In this document: piece by piece, positions 62,191-64,000 of the stretch
How positions within the stretch are numbered: position 1 is the stretch's first letter
How the letters are laid out: every line of letters starts with the position of its first letter
NCBI GenBank assembly: GCA_017620975.1
Contig: JAGAUD010000012.1
Coordinates: forward strand, 1-64,000
Direction of reading: 5' to 3'
DNA: 64,000 nt
Source of the DNA: Lachnospiraceae bacterium
GTDB taxonomy: Bacteria; Bacillota_A; Clostridia; Lachnospirales; Lachnospiraceae
Translations under genes and position numbers: made by a program
Notes under the pieces: model-generated
What the model was told of the DNA's origin: nothing
Database searches by the model: none
Seen by the model: the letters and a program-made list of their open reading frames with translations, nothing else

Positions 62191-62273
62191 TTGACATTCC
62201 CTGAAAAGAAGACTATACTAAAGATGAACTGAATGATAATTACTGGATAAAGAGTGGACGCGTGCCACTCTTT
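62191..62273 (+). promoter_or_regulatory. Promoter and leader hairpin of rimP-nusA
   Basis: TTGACA (62191-62196), 17 bases, TATACT (62214-62219). The leader then has AAAGAGTGG (62249-62257) paired with CCACTCTTT (62265-62273), followed by CTTG. This weak terminator-like hairpin before a nusA operon could be an autoregulatory pause or attenuation site. Confidence 0.65.
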
Positions 62274-62307
62274 CTTGTATGTATGGATAGGAAAGGAATG
62301 GTGAGGA

Positions 62308-62772
62308 ATGTCCAGAAGAGATGATTATGAAGCAAAGACAGAAGCGCTTCTCTCCCCCATTGCACAGGCAAACGGTGTGGAAATCTATGATGTGGAGTAT
62401 GTCAAGGAAGGTTCGGACTGGTATCTGAGGGCATACATTGACAAGCCGGAAGGTGTCAATATTATCGATTGTGAAAATGTGAGCCGTGCGCTTTCTGAGG
62501 CTCTGGACAGAGAGGACTTCATTCCGGATGCCTATATTCTGGAAGTCAGCAGCCCGGGACTGGGCAGAACACTTAAGAAAGATAAGCACCTTTTAAAGAG
62601 CATCGGCGAAGAGGTGGAGATCAAGCTGTTCAAGCCCATTGACAAATGTAAGGAATTTGCCGGCGTGCTGACAGGTTTTGACGAGAAGCAGATTACGATT
62701 CTGGAAGGGGAGATTTCCAGAACTTTTGAACGAAGCGAGATTGCACTGATCAGATTAGCACTGGATTTTTAA
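62308..62772 (+). CDS. rimP: Ribosome maturation factor RimP
   Basis: RimP (154 residues) helps assemble the 30S subunit by loading uS12. The N-terminal alpha/beta domain has the conserved LLSPIAQANGVEIYDVEYVK and WYLRAYIDKPEGVNIIDCE, then YILEVSSPGLGRTLKKDKH. The C-terminal SH3-like barrel follows (EVEIKLFKPIDKCKEFAGVL). The ATG follows AGGAAAGGAATGGTGAGGA. It begins the rimP-nusA-ylxR operon found throughout Firmicutes; nusA starts 25 bases after its stop. Confidence 0.95.
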   Translation: MSRRDDYEAKTEALLSPIAQANGVEIYDVEYVKEGSDWYLRAYIDKPEGVNIIDCENVSRALSEALDREDFIPDAYILEVSSPGLGRTLKKDKHLLKSIGEEVEIKLFKPIDKCKEFAGVLTGFDEKQITILEGEISRTFERSEIALIRLALDF

Positions 62773-62797
62773 ATAAGAATGGAGGAAACGTAAGAAA

Positions 62798-63934
62798 ATG
62801 AACAAAGAATTAATGGAAGCACTGGATATTCTGGAGAAGGAGAAAGAGATCAGCAAAGATACTCTTTTTGAAGCAATTGAGAATTCTCTGGTAACAGCCT
62901 GCAAGAACCACTTCGGAAAAGCAGATAATGTCAAGGTAGAGATCAACCGTGAGACATGTGATTTCCTGGTGTATGCAGAGAAGGAAGTAGTGGAGACCGG
63001 GGATGATGTGGAAGATGATTGTCTGCAGATCGCTTTGGAGGACGCAAGAGAGATTTCTGCTAAGGCTTCCGTAGGAGATATTATCCATGTAGAGATTAAG
63101 TCTAAGGAATTCGGACGTATCGCTACCCAGAATGCCAAGAACGTTATCTTGCAGAAAATCCGTGAGGAAGAAAGAAGCGTAATCTACAATCAGTATTTTG
63201 AAAAAGAGAAAGATGTGATGACCGGTGTGGTACAGCGTTACGTAGGACGTAACATCAGTATCAACCTGGGCAAGGCAGACGCTATGTTAAGCGAAAGTGA
63301 GCAGGTAAAAGGTGAGGTATTCAGACCTACCGAGCGTATCAAGGTATATGTTCTGGAAGTAAAGAATACACCTAAAGGACCTCGCATCAATGTAAGCCGC
63401 ACCCATCCGGAACTGGTCAAGAGACTGTTCGAAGAGGAAGTTACCGAAATCAGAGAAGGTGTCGTAGAGATCAAGAGTATTGCAAGAGAAGCCGGAAGCC
63501 GTACCAAGATTGCAGTATGGAGCAACAACCCTAATGTAGATGCCGTTGGCGCCTGCGTAGGCATGAACGGTGCCAGAGTAAACGCTATTGTGGAAGAGCT
63601 TCACGGTGAAAAGATTGATATCGTCACATGGGATGAGAACCCCGGTAATCTGATTCAGAATGCATTATCACCGGCTAAGATCGTAGCAGTATTTGCAGAT
63701 CCCGATGATAAGACTGCTAAAGTAGTCGTACCTGATTATCAGCTGTCTCTGGCCATAGGTAAAGAGGGCCAGAATGCAAGACTGGCAGCAAGACTTACAG
63801 GGTACAAGATTGATATCAAGTCAGAGACACAGGCAAAGGATGCCCCCGGATTCCGTTATGAAGACTACATCGATTATGATGAGGATTATGAAGAAGAGGA
63901 ATACGAGGAAGGCAGTTTCGACGGAGAGGAATAG
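62798..63934 (+). CDS. nusA: Transcription termination/antitermination protein NusA
   Basis: NusA binds RNA polymerase and affects pausing, termination and rRNA antitermination. The 378-residue protein has the N-terminal polymerase-binding domain (about 1-125) and an S1 domain (about 135-200; VMTGVVQRYVGRNISINLGK). Two KH domains (about 200-345) follow, with RVNAIVEELHGEKIDIVTWD and LSLAIGKEGQNARLAARLTG. The acidic repeats of E. coli NusA are absent, as usual in Firmicutes, and the protein ends in a very acidic tail (DEDYEEEEYEEGSFDGEE). The ATG follows GGAGGAAACGTAAGAAA. Confidence 0.96.
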   Translation: MNKELMEALDILEKEKEISKDTLFEAIENSLVTACKNHFGKADNVKVEINRETCDFLVYAEKEVVETGDDVEDDCLQIALEDAREISAKASVGDIIHVEIKSKEFGRIATQNAKNVILQKIREEERSVIYNQYFEKEKDVMTGVVQRYVGRNISINLGKADAMLSESEQVKGEVFRPTERIKVYVLEVKNTPKGPRINVSRTHPELVKRLFEEEVTEIREGVVEIKSIAREAGSRTKIAVWSNNPNVDAVGACVGMNGARVNAIVEELHGEKIDIVTWDENPGNLIQNALSPAKIVAVFADPDDKTAKVVVPDYQLSLAIGKEGQNARLAARLTGYKIDIKSETQAKDAPGFRYEDYIDYDEDYEEEEYEEGSFDGEE

Positions 63935-63939
63935 TAAGG

Positions 63940-64000
63940 ATGGCTAAGAAGGTTCCTTTGAGACAGTGTGTAGGCTGCGGTGAGATGAAAGGCAAGAAAG
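63940..64000 (+). CDS. ylxR: YlxR/RnpM family protein, start only
   Basis: The window ends 20 codons into this gene. The visible part reads MAKKVPLRQCVGCGEMKGKK, the start of DUF448 (YlxR), a small RNA-binding protein reported to modulate RNase P, with the conserved RxCVGC motif. It begins 5 bases after the nusA stop, the standard order rimP-nusA-ylxR. The rest lies outside the window. Confidence 0.9.
   Translation, partial: MAKKVPLRQCVGCGEMKGKK

Overview
The window looks like chromosome from a Gram-positive anaerobe of the class Clostridia, most likely family Lachnospiraceae. The reasons are moderate GC content, strong AGGAGG-type ribosome binding sites, near-consensus sigma-A promoters, a cysteine T-box, a perfect CIRCE operator, SigH, MgtE, a PPi-type phosphofructokinase, DUF6142-like and other Lachnospiraceae-type small proteins, and a cysE-cysS-mrnC-rlmB-sigH block in classic Firmicute order. 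I do not assign a genus. I see no prophage, insertion sequence or CRISPR array. Most genes are housekeeping and on the + strand.

Layout. 1-220: edge of a strongly self-complementary stretch. 221-2418: pyrE, two small membrane proteins, and a shortened relative of a clostridial aminopeptidase-like family. 2445-6005: purE-purM-purN-purD. 6094-7641: an SH3b-domain membrane protein. 7709-10603: a GntR/YtrA-type repressor translationally coupled to clpC, behind a palindromic operator. 10722-12784: a conserved protein often labelled endosialidase, radA, tRNA-Trp. 12884-13787: a hypothetical protein, then an RNA-rich gap with a candidate minus-strand sRNA and a candidate plus-strand structured RNA. 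13788-17588: purL. 17665-18619: gene relics. 18666-27892: alaX, carAB, sod, queH, argS. 28106-28274: tRNA-Val and tRNA-Met. 28370-35353: DEAD-box helicase, HIT protein, ispF, T-box, cysE, cysS, mrnC, rlmB, sigH. 35507-42787: RND transporter, GHKL/LytTR two-component pair, two hypotheticals, twin tRNA-Thr genes. 42957-49473: class A PBP, YigZ, a structured leader with mgtE, and pfp. 49622-49762: a pdxT relic. 49850-55247: heterodimeric ABC exporter, AraC regulator, DUF1905/C39-like protein. 55432-57773: CIRCE-groESL and a small protein. 57883-64000: alpha-galactosidase, YitT protein, membrane dipeptidase, rimP-nusA-ylxR (cut by the window end).

How it fits together. De novo nucleotide synthesis is prominent (pyrE, carAB, purE/M/N/D/L). 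Cysteine synthesis and cysteinyl-tRNA charging share one Cys-responsive T-box. Proteostasis is under two separate controls: HrcA/CIRCE for groESL and apparently an autoregulated GntR repressor for clpC. The end of the window begins the rimP-nusA translation/transcription operon.

The least expected items are a complete-looking sRNA gene with a C-rich, anti-Shine-Dalgarno-like segment (13284-13390, minus), a second self-closing RNA next to it (13540-13684), an unassigned structured leader before mgtE, and the GntR-clpC pairing. Everything rests on reading the sequence and on recall of families; no searches or folding programs were run.
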